From Triglochin maritima (lineage: Eukaryota; Streptophyta; Magnoliopsida; Alismatales; Juncaginaceae): 64,000 bases of DNA. The stretch spans positions 5,964,501 to 6,028,500 of the forward strand of contig OY821779.1 of NCBI GenBank assembly GCA_963682175.1, read 5' to 3'. Below the pieces are notes generated by a model. The model was given only the letters and a program-made list of their open reading frames with translations, searched no databases and had not been told where the DNA came from. The position numbers and the translations under genes were made by a program. Below are positions 33,630-46,764 of the stretch, one piece after another; position 1 is the first letter of the stretch; each line of letters opens with the position of its first letter.

Positions 33630-36600
33630 ATGGTGACTCTGGTGGTAACGACGACAACTGACCCGGCATCGGTCGGACCGGCCTCGACCTTCCTCGCAAT
33701 GCCCGGTTGGCACTCCGGTCCACCTCTCCCGGTTCGCCTCTCTTCCCCTCCTTCCTCCCTCCCTATAAAACCCCGACCCCATTCCCCACCCTTTTCCCCC
33801 TTCCAGGACGGAACGCAGAGCTTCGTCAACAACCACGTGCGGCTTCTGAGGCTCGACCGGAGCCTCGTCCGAGCCGACGACCTCGACCGCCTCTGGGAGG
33901 AATCCACCGGTGAAGTCGTGGAAGAGACTATCTTCCTTAGCAAGCACACCGCCGCCACTTGCCGCCCCGCCCTCACCATCCACCCCATCGGTTTGGTCAC
34001 TTACGATATTTTTTTTCCGGAAAAATAGTCTCATATTGCCCGATAAGAACAGTTGGATCCGCTACACTCCACTTAAGTTCCAAATAAGTAACATAGTTGG
34101 ATCCGCTGCAGTTCACCTAAGATAGGTAGATTTGTCTTGGCGTTGCTAATTTCAATCTCCGTGGCACTGCCCCTGCGCCACTTAAGTACTTAGGTTTCGT
34201 AGATGTTGGGGACCAACTGAATTTCGAAATGTGATTGTTACCTTCAGGATGGCTGTAAACATGACTGTCATGAGAATTCTTGGAATTGAGAATTTAGTGG
34301 AGATGCTAATAAAATGGATAGTGTGTGTAATTCCAACCAAGATTGAAGTTTCAAGTTTCTTTCGAATCTCCATATCAATGTGATGATAGCATCTCCTCTT
34401 TTCTGGTGTCTTAAACACCACAATCTTACTGATGCTGATCTAAAGAGTTTTAAGGCACTAACTTAGTGGAAACAAATTGACAAATTACTTCATGATTGTA
34501 ACTAATTCCTATGCAATAACTTCAGAATCATACAAAATAAAAGCAACAACAACAATGCCTTTAATCCAACCTAGTTGAGGTAGATTGGCTATGAATCCAA
34601 TAAGAATCATGGTTCCCGTACGTGAATCGTCTCCTTCTATGTGTTCCTATCCAATTACTTAAGAAGTGTAACACGCCATTGTTTTGATTGGCTTTTGTTG
34701 ATTAAGGGGTTCCTTGCTGGGGAGAACGAGGGAGTAAACACTAAGACTATGAATAACTACTAGTGTCGGGCTTGTTCCTAGACAATTAATTAAGGCATGT
34801 AATACATGATAATTTTGATTGGCTTTTGCTGGTTAAGGTGTTCCTCATTTGCGGGACGATGAGGTCCCATTGCATGGAGGGAGGAGTGGATGGGTTGGGA
34901 TTCCAAACCCGAGGATGGGTTCGTGGATCAGGTTGCTGAAGAAAATTGCCGAGGATCAAGGACTTACACCTGAATTTGAGGTGATTATGTCTCCTTGGAC
35001 TTTTTTAAGTTTTGTAATTGTTGTTTTGTTTCAATATGAGAGCCAAGAGTTGTTCATTATAATATAGAATCTTGATAGGTTGCGTATTAGGTGAAAATTG
35101 GTGTTTTCAAATTGTTGTGAGGACATCAACATGCCATGATATTCATGGGTGACATGTAATGATGTGATCTTCATGAGAGAAGCAAAACATGAAAAATCAG
35201 ATATCATATATACATATGTATATATCTACATTGCCAATGGAAATATTGCAATATGTTGGTTCTATACTATTATCAGAGTTCTTGAGTACCAAAACAAGAG
35301 CTATTGATTTAAGCATAGTAAAAAAACATCTCGTTCAAATGTCTCATTGGGTTTTTGGTTCATCATAGACCACATGTTTAGGCAGAGAGCAAGCAAGTTA
35401 AAATGCCTCTTCCGTATACTATTTACTATAAGGTATCATTTGGATGCTTTGTGACAACTGATGTATGATGAGTTATAAGCCATATGCTCTCTTCTTTGCT
35501 GGTCCCATCTAGTACTCATGTAACCCAAATAACATCAAACGTTAGCGGGGCTTAACGAAAGCTCAATAGGACCAATCTTTTTGGAGTTTAATAGCATTAC
35601 TATGGATGGGCTACTTTGAACTCACTATTTGACAGGTTACTCTGGAGGCAACTCATCATGGACCTGTGGTCAACACACCAACAATGTTTGTGGAAATAGG
35701 TAAGATATTGTCTAAGCGTGTTTGATATTATTTTATTAAGATTACTTTGTAACTCGAACCCTAATCCATTTCAAGTAATGTGCTAGCCTGGATGCTACAA
35801 GTATTGATCTCATTAAATTGAAAGTTTCTTGCAGCATACATCCTTCTTGCTTATAAAATTTGTTGATAGGGTGCTGGTATCTGATCAAACAGCCTATTTC
35901 TACATGAATAAAACCAAATATTTGTTACGAACTTACGATAAGAAAGGCAAAATTGTTCTTCGTGTTTAGTGCTTGTTGAAGCTCTTCTTTGATATTTGAA
36001 CATAAACATGTTTTCAACTACATAATAGCATTTTGAAAAATTGTGATTACTCACTGAATCAACCATACGTTCTGGTGTGTAAAAACTAAAAAGTGTTGCA
36101 TTAACTTGAATATGTGGAATTGGATTTGTAGAGAGATTCTTGTTTGCACTTCCCATGACTAGCTTTAGATAAATAGCGTTCTGTCAATGTCTTAGGATTT
36201 AGGACTATCATGTCACATGCATGTAAACTCTATTTGTTAGTCATTCTTGATGTCTGAAAGTAGGATTCCTTGTCTCGCAAACTTGAAGAATCTTGTTTAC
36301 TATTTTAGGAAGCACAGAAGAATATTGGAGGAGGCAAGATGCTGCCCAAGCCATTGCTTTAGTTGGGTATTGTTAGCAATGTGTATTTTCTAAATGATTT
36401 TAAGTTCGAATAGTCATTTTAACTGCTTTAAGGTTTCCCCCCTTTAATTGTTACATCACTGACACATCTATTATTTACAATTTAATGTTGCATCATTATC
36501 GGCAACCAAAATCATGACAAGGATAATAGTTATTGATGTTCTTACCTTCTTTTTGAGTAATTATGAAATCAATTGATTTTACGTGTTCTTTCCAGCTAAT

Positions 36601-38395
36601 GTAATTAGCTAGTTGCATCAATTTAATTTTCCATTGTCTTTTATACACTCAATTTATGTTTAATTTTAGAAGATTCTTGGTCTTGCTATACTAGATGAGC
36701 CTACTCTATACCTGTTAGTTCTATATGCTGGAATCATTATCAAATCATGGCGTTTACGAGACTCATTTGCTTTTTTGGGCAAATTCTTGTTCACTTTGTA
36801 TCTTCTCTATTTGTAATTTTATTTATTCAGTTGTTGTGGCAAGGGCTTGGACTTGATGGAGGTGGTGACCTGGGAAAATGGGACAGGTATATCTTTTTTG
36901 AAATTTAAATATTCCATGCACCTTTCAAAGGAATCTAAAATGTTAGCTTCCGGATTTGCACATTGGATTTCTTCTTTTCATTTGGTTCAGTTCTCTAGAA
37001 ATATGTTCAATAAAGAAGGGTTTTGTAATGAAATGTTTGCACGCTTATCTTTGACAAACATATGTTGGTACATATACCCCTTCTGAGTATTAATGCCTCA
37101 CATTTAATGGGACAGGAAGAGTGAAGGAGACAAAATTCTCGTTGGCATAGGTGGTGGTCATTATGTGCCTCGTCATATGGATATTGTTCTGTAAGATTCT
37201 TCAACCTCATTTTTTAACTTACTCTGTATGGTCTTCTGTTTCCCATGCTCTTGAACAACAAAAGCGCATATATATGCACATGATGCTGAGACGTTCCAGA
37301 AGATGTAATGATTGTGGCTAATTAACTCACATCATTACGAAGGAATATCATCTTAACCAGTTAGTAGTGAAGAGCTTTTCATGCTTTTAGTGAATGCTGA
37401 TGCTTGACATCGATTGTATCTCTGCTTTTTTTTGACAGACTTCTTAGTATCCTTGGTGCAAGCCAACTACTGACTATGTCTGCATGCCAAGCATAAATAT
37501 CAAGCTATATGAGTGTCTTTATAGAGATCATTGTCATCCTTGCGCAGTACATTTTCTGTATATGAGTTACCTTATCTACTTCATGTTGCACTTTCTATGT
37601 AAGCATGTAGTGCATCATTGTTCGTTCTATAAGCTACTTGACACTCAAAGAGAAAATCCAGATCAAACAACTCTTTAATTGTGTGCATGACAATCATATG
37701 TTTTTCATAGCATATGTTTTCCACGTGCCAACAGTTTAGGTAATGATTATTATGGTTGAAGAAATCTTGTGAATGCTACGGAATGCTCTGTTATATGACC
37801 CGCCATTTTCTTGTGTTTTAGGAAGAATGGTGTTTGGGTGGGCCACATGCTTGCAGGGTATTCTTTGCCTATGGAACCTCCACTAAATGAGAAAGCAAAC
37901 AAGTCCCACATTGATGATATAGGTGGGAGATGGAGACGCTCTATACAAGTTTCAATTGAATCAACTCAATGTGCTTTTCCTGGTGGAGAGATTATTGCTC
38001 ATTTGGACCAGAAGTGAGTATTCTTTTTCTCTCTTACATAGCAAAGGCCAGACATGGAGATGTTATAACTTCACCAATTTGTGGTTTTGATCCCACACCA
38101 AGGTGCTTTTTCCCTTTTTCTTGCAGTAATTTTTCATGTCCAAAACGAGGTCATTTTCAAGCAAATTGATATAGCACTGTGTGATCTATGAATGATTATC
38201 CTCAGATATTTTTAGAAATAAATATAGAAGACTGACTAGTTAGGAGTTATCTGCAATGTCTAACTGGTTCTTTCTTGTCACAGGAGTTTCAAGGGGTGGC
38301 AGAGGAACGCTATACTTGGCTTTCTAGCTGAACAGAAAATAAGAGTTGGGAAACCAGCAGACTTTTTCTCACGGGTACAAGTACAACAAGAATGA
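33630..38395 (+). CDS. GEK1: D-aminoacyl-tRNA deacylase (GEKO1/DTD2 type), eight exons
   Basis: Exons 33630-33990, 34838-34980, 35636-35699, 36309-36361, 36831-36886, 37116-37190, 37822-38013 and 38284-38395 sum to 1,056 nt (351 residues), every junction in phase. Recognisable blocks are TDPASVGPASTFLAMPGWHS near the start, SFVNNHVRLLRLDRS, TGEVVEETIFLSKHTA, TLEATHHGPVVNTPTMFVEI, GSTEEYWRRQDAAQ, ILVGIGGGHYVPRHMD, GHMLAGYSLPME and FPGGEIIAHLDQKSFKGWQ. These match plant GEK1, the archaeal-type DTD2 that removes D-amino acids from tRNA and, in plants, clears aldehyde-modified D-aminoacyl-tRNA; loss causes ethanol and acetaldehyde sensitivity. Two donors are weak (exon 4 uses A|GTTGGG). Exon 1 carries 25 extra residues (about 32-57) that look like a spliceable 75-nt pyrimidine-rich intron; without them the protein is 326 residues, nearer the usual plant length. 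Confidence 0.9.
34543..34615 (-). mobile_element. SINE-tail-like remnant in GEK1 intron 1
   Basis: The plus strand reads AGCAACAACAACAATGCCTT then TTGAGGTAGATTGGCTATGA. This resembles the widespread 3' region of plant Au-type SINEs (ACAACAACAACGCCTT... GGTCGGCTATATGAAT), here diverged and without a visible tRNA-like head. Confidence 0.45.
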
Positions 38396-41300
38396 AGAAC
38401 ATTTTTTTTCTTCTGTATCCTTATTGCTTACCTGCATATATTCTTGTAAATCTTATAGCCCTAAAGGTGGTATGAGATGTGGGGAGATAGCATGCCAGTC
38501 CCCATAAGTTCGTATTTTTATCCCCTCCCCCAATCCGTGTAACCTCTTAATTCTAGTTGTCTCATGGTGTCGTCATGGTGATAACTGTTTTGTTTGCACC
38601 TACCTCACAGAATCAGAGAATATAAAATTACATCTTTTAAGAAATTCTAGTACATGTATCTAATTGTTTGTTAATGATTTGTAACATTCCTTAATGTTGC
38701 AACTGCAATTCCAGGACAAAATTGGAAACCCTTCATGAAAGAGCTTAAATGATTTTTCTCACAGACCAGTTAAACGAACTCTCAGCAAGAATATAAAAAA
38801 GGTTATCTTAAATACTTAAGTAGTTTTGTCCGAACTCACTTTCTAGAACTCCTACAAACCAATCACAAAAAAGTCCCACATGGAACAAACTTCTCCCACT
38901 TTCAGACCCACTTCCTGCAAAATTGGACCATTAGTGTTGGTCGTGGTGGAATTCTTTTCGAAATTGAAATTTTACTATTAAGGGTTTGTTTGGTAGTAAG
39001 TTTTGCCCCAAGCTTATATACAAAAAGATCACTAAACTTCTGACCAAGTTTATGTCTCAACAAGCCACTTTTAGAAGTTTCTCACCATTCGAGCGTTTTT
39101 TTTCATGTTTTTCCTGGAGGTCTGGATCTGGAGAAAGCAACAATCAATAGGATTTCCCTAATCCTCCATTCCTGAAGGGAAGAACGTGAAATTTTTTGTC
39201 TTTCCGTAGGTACCAGGAGATTGGATCTAGCCATAAGAAAATACTTGGTATAAACAACTCACTTCTTGGTCTTCGACCCCCTCAGTCACTACGAGCGCCT
39301 CCCGATCAGTGCAATGAGATGTGTCTATTTATCTATCTTTTGACTCGAAAATGGAGAAGGTTTGAAATGAAAAGGGAGCAGGTTTGGTGGCACGACTCGT
39401 AATTTTGATGTGATTGCATTGTAATTATGAAGAAATCTAATGTGATATTAATAACGATTAGAACAACAAACAAAAAGCACCACTTTGGTTACTTTTTTTA
39501 CTCCGTTATTAAACGGAGAAAAATACTGAAAACAAAAGCATGTTTGGTAAATAAGATAACCACAACTCACATTTTTGTTTAGGGTGCAGATACACGGACG
39601 TGCTTCACGTCACTTGTCACGTTAGCAAATGTGATATTATATTTTGAAGTGATACGCAAGCAAACCACTCTTTAAAAAAGATGCAACCTCAAATGCATAT
39701 TCCCGAAACAAAAGATGACCACCCCACCGATCGGTCATTCCCACGACCGACCTGGTCGTGGGGAGCATGACCCGATCGTGCGTCGACCAAGGTCGTTAGA
39801 GCGACCTGGTCCTCGACCTGTAAGTCGTGGGAATGTTTTGTTTTTTTAATATTTTGTTTTTGGTTTGATTTTGTTTTTTTTAAATTATTTTTAATCTTTT
39901 TTTAAAATGTTTTATAATTGTTTTAATTTTTTAATATTTTGTTTTTGTTTTTTGTTTTGTTATCTTTTTTTAAAATTATTTTTAATCTTTTTTAATATGT
40001 TTTATAATTGTTTTTATTTTATTTTTTAATTGTTTTTTCTATTTTTTTCAAAAATCGGCCTCTAAATGACGTGCAAGAGAGTATCGACAAGTTGGATTAT
40101 TTTATTCGATAAATAAATATTTTTTCATAACCAACATAATGAATTATTTACAACTAAATATTAAAAAAAACTATTTTAAAAAAAGGGTGAGGTTGTCAAG
40201 TCTACGGGGGTGTGCACTCATTACACTCATTTTTTAAGGTCGATTAAGGAAAAAAATTAAAAACAAGATTAAAAAAATAAAAATAATTAGAAAACATATT
40301 TTAAAAAATAAGATTTAAAAAACGGATTAAAAATGATATTAAAAAAATACAATATTTATTGGTATTTGTTATAATAATTATGGGGTTTATATTTTGATAA
40401 ATAGTTCGGATTTAAGTACGAAATTTATACTGAAATACACCAACTTTTCTGAAATAGGGATTGTTGTACCAAATTTAAAGTAGAAAACAACAATTAAACT
40501 AAAATAACAACAACTGAAACTGATCATGAAAATATGGAAGATAAGTCTTAAATTGAAATAAAAGCTACAACTACAAATTAGGGAAGATAAGTTATAAACT
40601 GGTAAAAAAACCATAGAGTTCCACTTAAATATTTGGTCATTGATCTTTTCCAAATTAAATTCATCATGCGGGTCACTATGCCTTTTTCCTTGACCGGAGT
40701 GAAATATAAAGTTTGGAAGGTTGAAGGAAATGAAGTTGTGTGTGATGACTAAGGTGGACTTAATGGTATTTATAGAGAACTTGTTCTGATTTAGCTTAGC
40801 TCCTTAAACAAGATTTCCATTTTATTAGTTTCCCTAAGATAGTTTTAAGATAATTATATTCGCAGACAAGATTTCAAATCGATCAGAGTAGGCATCACGC
40901 GCGTGTTGTAGCTTGTCAGTCCGACAAGATAAGGCATCAACCACGCACTGTAGTTTGTCAATCCGAAAAGATAAGGCATCACGCGCGCACTGTAGCTTGA
41001 CAATCCAACAAGAAAAGACATTATGTTTGTCTAATTTAATGTAATATTTGCTTTATTAATATTAATGATATTTAGTATTTGTTAATCATTGATGGTTAAA
41101 TAAAAAAATTATATGCAATTTGGAAATACTAGATTTATTGGTATTTTGGTTTTTCCAAATATATTATTAATGTTTTTGGTAAATATAAATGATTTGTGAT
41201 GAAATAAAAGTGGATAAGGAAATTAATGAAAGATAGTGAGATGACTTAGGTCATGGTAAATTGGTGAATAGTAAAGGAGAAAGATGTGGTTGATCATGAT

Positions 41301-42423
41301 GACGTGGTAGAGAGAAAGAAAAAAAGAGTGTGTGCATGACATATGTTATCAGGATGACCTAGGTCATGAGAGTGGATGCCCTAATAGCATCGACAATTAG
41401 GTGATTTTAAGATCCTCAATCCGTGTCTTCAAACACGTATTGACGTATTACGCTCATTTCTTTAAAAAAATAGATTTTTGATGGTATCAGGATCTACTCG
41501 GATTTTGTAATTAATATAATAAAAGAGAGAGTTCTATTGTTTTAAAATGGATATATTTTAGAAAATAAAAAATAAAAAAACTAATTTCTTATATTCTTAG
41601 GTCCTATCTATATATACTATTGTATATTTCGAAATATTTAATTTTAAGTGGTTAACCCAAATGGAATAATTACCGAATTTGAAACAATTATATTCTCATC
41701 GTCTACTTTTCCAACCATAATATTTTCAACCATCTTTTTTTTGCACCTTTCACTTTTTAGGGTTTTTTCCATACAACTTCAATTTTCCAATTGATTATGT
41801 TTTCAACGTTATAATTGTAGGAACGAGTTGGAAGAAAAAAATAGTCGTTTTGACAACATGATCTTTTCATCACATGTTATGGTTGAGAAGATGAAAAAGA
41901 AGAAGATTGTAGTTAAATGTTGTAAGGTGAAAAACAAACAAAAAGAAATTAAGATAATCTTTTTTAATAGATCGTGTGTGTGGATTCTCTAACCGTCCCA
42001 ATGTTTGGAACACCGTATCACTGAAGCTAGACGTCTAACACGAACTTGAATAGACGCATTCGTCGGATAAACCGAATCTAATTAGGTGTTGTCACCGGTC
42101 ATGTTAGGAGTCTCTAAGGGACTCTCGAATTCCAACTTTTTTGAGCTTTGACCCCGTCAAACGCTCTATCCTCGCAAGGAAGGAAACAACAACACAACCG
42201 TACAACTCCTCGGTTTCCCTCAGCGTTGGGGACTAGCGGAATTAGCCCCCACACAAGCACACACAGAAGTTTACTCCTCACAACCCTTCACAAACACCAG
42301 CCCACACGCCCCACAAAATTCCTTCCACACACACGAATCAAAACACTCAAACGATGGCAGAACACTTCTTTTATTAACTATACGAAAAACACTCCAAAGG
42401 GAACGAGTTACACACACTCAAAG
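38396..42423. other. Gene-free AT-rich stretch
   Basis: 38396-39690 is the GEK1 3' flank plus unrecognised sequence. 39715-40085 has a GC-rich palindromic head (CGACCTGGTCG motifs) and a long T-rich tail like those at 2069 and 10960. 40230-40350 is an A-rich inverse of that tail. A 42-bp tandem repeat lies at 40891. No coding region is convincing. Confidence 0.45.
40891..41016. repeat. 42-bp tandem repeat, three copies
   Basis: Exact 42-bp period at 40891, 40933 and 40975. Each copy starts GGCATCA, contains ACTGTAG or TGTTGTAG, and ends AAGATAA or AAGAAAA. Copies differ by several substitutions but no length change. Confidence 0.9.
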
Positions 42424-43559
42424 CTGAAGGGAATGTGTTCTAAAAGTTTTACTTTTAAATGTCAATTATTATGAATTGAATGAGAAATCATTTTGTTCCT
42501 TGTTTATGTTATTCGTCTTTTAGAAGTGTTAAGGAAGAGACTCTTGGTCCTTAACCGTAGAGCTCTAAAAGATATTGGTTTACATAAAACAAAAAGATAT
42601 TCACAATCATGGTAATTAACATGGGACATTGATTACCGAGTTAAGATTGTCGTGTTGGTCATATATCATTGTAGCTCTACAAGTGAGTGACGACACGGGT
42701 ATGCAAAAGAGGAAAACATTACTTTTGTATACTGAATAAACCTAATAAGTAAAATATTATAGAAATGTGTTTCTGTGTCATTAATATTTTACTGTGTCTT
42801 TGGTCCTTTAATATGAGACTTATATCTGATCACTTAAGGAATACTTAATTAGATCAGTGTCTTGAACTATCGATCAGTGTAGTGTAAAGGCATTGGTTGG
42901 TTAAGTATAACTTTCGTTGGAGAAGATAGTTAGTCAAAAGACTATCATTGCCCCTCTTAATTGAGTGATGATATTAGTGGGCCCCTTGATAAAGCAAAGT
43001 TATAATGTGCACAATGTGATTTGAGTTAAGTCACATATTTATAACTAGCTTAAAGAGATCAAGAAATGAATACTAATACAAAGATGACACAATACTACTT
43101 TGTGTGTATTCTTAATATCATGAGGCAAGGGACGGACACAAGTGGTGCACTCCATCACTAAATGGATCGGGTTTTGGTTCGAGTGGAATTAAGACATCTA
43201 ACTAATTGGGAGCTATAATGTGTAGCTAGATACCGCTTATAACTTATGATATTAAGCTCTTAATATCACTGTCAACTTAGTTTAGATCCTCCCATAGGTC
43301 ACACCGCAAAAACCGTGAAACAAGAAGCTTGATTTTTGGTTCATATGATGTGTCGGGTTTCTCATAGAAAATATGACACATGCGGTAAACAAGTAAAATC
43401 AATTATGTTGTATATAAACATAATTAGAGTCATGATAAATTCATATGAGATGCATATATTATGGGGTGCAATAATTTATTGTTGCATAGGATAATACATT
43501 GCATAAGTTGTGAATTTGCTAAAACCCCCTTAAGTTCAAATTTTGTTGGAAATAAATCC
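42424..43559 (+). repeat. 1,136-bp direct repeat, copy 1
   Basis: By eye identical, without length change, to 46765-47900. It starts ten bases before the LTR (CTGAAGGGAA) and stops abruptly at AAATAAATCC. Confidence 0.85.
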
Positions 43560-44549
43560 AAAATTTGAAATAGGCAAAATCGGGTAGAAGTTCGGTAATC
43601 CGTTATGGTTCGGTCGACCGAAGGATCTATGGATCGGTCAACCGAACGTGGAACGGATAATCGTAATTGATTGACCGAACTTGACCAAAGTGCCTGGAAC
43701 TTTGGTACGGTGTACCGAACCAGAAACGGTCGACCGAACAATGTCAAGTTTCGATATTTTCGGTTAACCGAATAGCACTCGGTCTTGGACGAGAATTAGT
43801 CCGATCGGTTAAGGAGAATTTTTCTCCTTAAGATTCGGTCATCCGTCATGTACTCGGTTAAACGATCGTGACAAATTCGGTTAACCGAGTGGGACTCGGT
43901 AAACCGAACAGCGGCCGATTTTCTGCCTTTGATTATTAAGAGATTAATTTGATCGATGGTTGGATTAGCTCCAAATTTGGTCAAACGTTTTGTAGGTGCA
44001 TATAATGCATTATGGAATTAGTTTGTGAGAGAAATTGTCATAAAACCGTGGCTTAAGAATAGCCATGATTAAGAGTAAGATTGGAACCTATAAATAGGTC
44101 CTTATTCTCCCTAATTGTGACACACAATTCAGAAATTATTTTCTCTCCTAATTCACTACTAAAACCCACGAAAATTCTCTTAGTTTTCTAAGTCTTTGGA
44201 AGGAGAAATCTCAGAGGCTAAGGAAGGGGTTTGGAGCTAGATTCTAAGCTTGTTTGGAGATCGATTGGCTAGCTCCTTTCTCTCCAACCTTGTTTAGGGT
44301 TTCGGTGAACACTCGGAGGCATCCGGCGCGGCGAGAAGCATTCCCAACGTCTCCGAATCTTAAAGAAGTTTTTGAGAACTTCTAGGTATGAATTTCGGAG
44401 CTCTTGTTTGTTTTAATAGAGTTTTGAAACTAGATGTTAAAACAAACCGATGCATGCATGAAATAAATCAAAGAAAATTGTAATTGATCCTTATTATACA
44501 TAAAAAAAATTCGAAAATATATATGTATAATTAAACATGAAATCCTACA
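42434..44549 (+). mobile_element. LTR copy A (about 2.1 kb)
   Basis: Begins TGTGTTCTAAAAG and ends AATCCTACA, with the TG...CA ends expected of an LTR. The purine run GAAGGGAA just before it looks like a polypurine tract, so this is the 3' LTR side. It holds a CGGTCGACCG palindrome island at 43605-43915 and no protein-coding region. The 3' half matches 47911-49158 at lower identity, and its last 85 bp match 46267-46351. No 5-bp target duplication was found. Confidence 0.7.
43605..43915. repeat. CGGTCGACCG palindrome island in LTR A
   Basis: About ten copies or variants such as CGGTCGACCGAA, CGGTTAACCGAA and CGGTAAACCGAA in about 310 bp. Confidence 0.75.
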
Positions 44550-45083
44550 GTTATAGAATGTATCCCCATTGGCACTGCAATGGAATATTTGGGCCAGTTT
44601 GATAGGGATTCTTTGTGTTTTCCGGGTCTCCAGTATTTGCCGTCTTTTGTTATCATTGAGTCATGTTTCTTGATTTGCATGTCTTGCTAGGTCACTTGCT
44701 GGTTCTCTTTACCTTTTTTATCCTTTGTTGATAAAGTTTTCTGGCCTATGATGGGCCTTCTACTGATAAAAAAAGGGTATGCTAGTGCAGTTTTAATTCA
44801 AAATAATGGTTTAGATGCATTTGCAATTTTGTTTGATTGTATCAGTGAATCTAGGTTTATAACTTTTTTATTTGCATTAATTTAAAGGAATGTACTATCA
44901 ACTATGTTTTAGTTTATATTTATGTTTGGGCCTTTATAAGAGAGCAAGTCACTGGAATTCCACTAAATGGATCAAACCATCTCTAGATGATTTTGATAAC
45001 TGCATCTTCTTAGCATGCAATGTAAAACTAAAGTGTTTTGGTATTCTCGAGTTTTTTCACTTACAATTTCTAATCGTTTGCAG

Positions 45084-46203
45084 GTAAATTCATTGTATGC
45101 TATATCCCCATTTGTGGAGAAAGAGAATACTATATTGCTTGTGCTTGTGGGGAGTTGTATGTCCCTCCCAGTGCTTATGTTTCCTTGTATGGTTTAACCG
45201 TGCAATCATCCTTTCTTGGAGGTAAGTTCATATTTCTCCTTTAAATTTCATCCTATGGTTCATTATCAGTTGATTTAATTTTCATTTTGTTTTTGCTATG
45301 CCTTCATTTTGCTAAATGAGTTATCTGTGGTTTCACCTACATATAATTCACAAATTGGTAATTAATTTTACAATAATACTGTTTCTTGTGAAGACCCGAG
45401 ACCCGTCATTTCACCGCAAATTATGTATGAATTTGACAAATGTGAAATCCCATACCATTATTTTAGTGAAAATTGGGATCTATCAGTAAACCATACAAGA
45501 TTAAGAACTGACATTGTTTGAGGTGTAGATGTCATGAAAAGTCACACTTCATTGGTGACGGATGACAAGCAATGGTCCATAGGTTGATGCAGACGAAAGA
45601 AGTATTACCACAATACCTTGTATGTAACCTTATGGGAAAAAGAAGACATTCTTTGTATGAATATGAGGATGCTAGTGTGCCACACATGTTTAGATTCCTA
45701 AAGAGTACCATGACTGACTGATCTTTTCACTTAAAATTAAGATTTTCTCATGGCAGACCGTCAAGAAAACATCAAAAGTGCCTGTGGACTATCCCAGAAC
45801 CCAGGACTGCCGTACCGATAAAAACCCCTAGACCTGCCCTTTCGAGAACCACAAACTTAAAGTCCTTGTGGTCTTGGTACGGTGTCTTAATGTTCTTCTG
45901 GTCATGTGCTTGATCCACATCTCCAAAACTTTAATTCAGGCTACATTTGCTAAGATTTTTTTATTAGAGCGTGCATAGCTGTCCACCTTCAGTTTATTAA
46001 CTTACATGAGATTTATTGAATATATTTCGCAGGGGTTCTTGAAAATGTTGGAATTGAACCACAGATAGAGCGGATCGGAAAGTATAAAAGTGCTGGAGAT
46101 TCTATCTCACGTAAAAATATGTCAGGAGAAAATCGTGAAATGCTAACTACTTTGCTGGATAATATTTATGGGAATTGGTTGAACACAGTTTCAACAAGCC
46201 AAG
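45084..46203 (+). pseudogene. SppA-type (protease IV) signal peptide peptidase fragment, two exons
   Basis: Exon 45084-45221 (acceptor TTTGCAG, donor GGAG|GTAAGT) encodes GKFIVCYIPICGEREYYIAC, then ACGELYVPPSAYVSLYGLTV, then QSSFLGG. Exon 46033-46203 (acceptor CGCAG, donor CAAG|GTATG) encodes VLENVGIEPQIERIGKYKSA, GDSISRKNMSGENREMLTTL and LDNIYGNWLNTVSTSQ. The join is in phase. These are consecutive middle exons of plant plastid SppA, a light-inducible thylakoid-associated serine protease; the Lys in GKYKSAG corresponds to the general-base Lys of bacterial SppA. I find no earlier exons before 45084 and none after 46203, where LTR sequence begins about 60 bp later. The two exons themselves have no stops, so the truncation is probably recent. 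Confidence 0.85.
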
Positions 46204-46764
46204 GTATGTTTTGTTTTACTTGCTTTCTCATGCATTGACTTTTATCATTACTTGTGAAGCCTAGTGTGATTACTAAATCAAAGAAAATTGTAATTGATCC
46301 TTATTATACATAAAAATTTCGAAAATATATATGTATAATTAAACATGAAATCCTACAAAAACGTCCTCACACTCTAAGGAATTGTGAGCCCTAACTCTCT
46401 CTCTCTAACAAAAGCTTAATTGATGCCAAGATGCTAAGATTGCAATGGTGCAAGATGCCAAGATGCCTCTCCAACGTTGGGAGGCGCCCTTTTTTATAAG
46501 GTGCTTAAAGTCCTACTTTTTAACACGGTTGGATGCTAACCAACTCACTCTCTCGTGGTTTCACGAGAATAGCTCCATATTCTCATGTTAAGCATATTAT
46601 TTGTTGTGGCTAATTAATCCCCAAGGAATCGTTCACAACACTTCCCACAATTAGGCATTAATCCCTCTCTTTTAGGCGTCAACAAGGGTAACTGAACCTT
46701 CGGTTGTGGACTTGGTCATGGATGCTGGAAACGTGGGGAGCCTTGCTTATTCTATGGATTAAAT

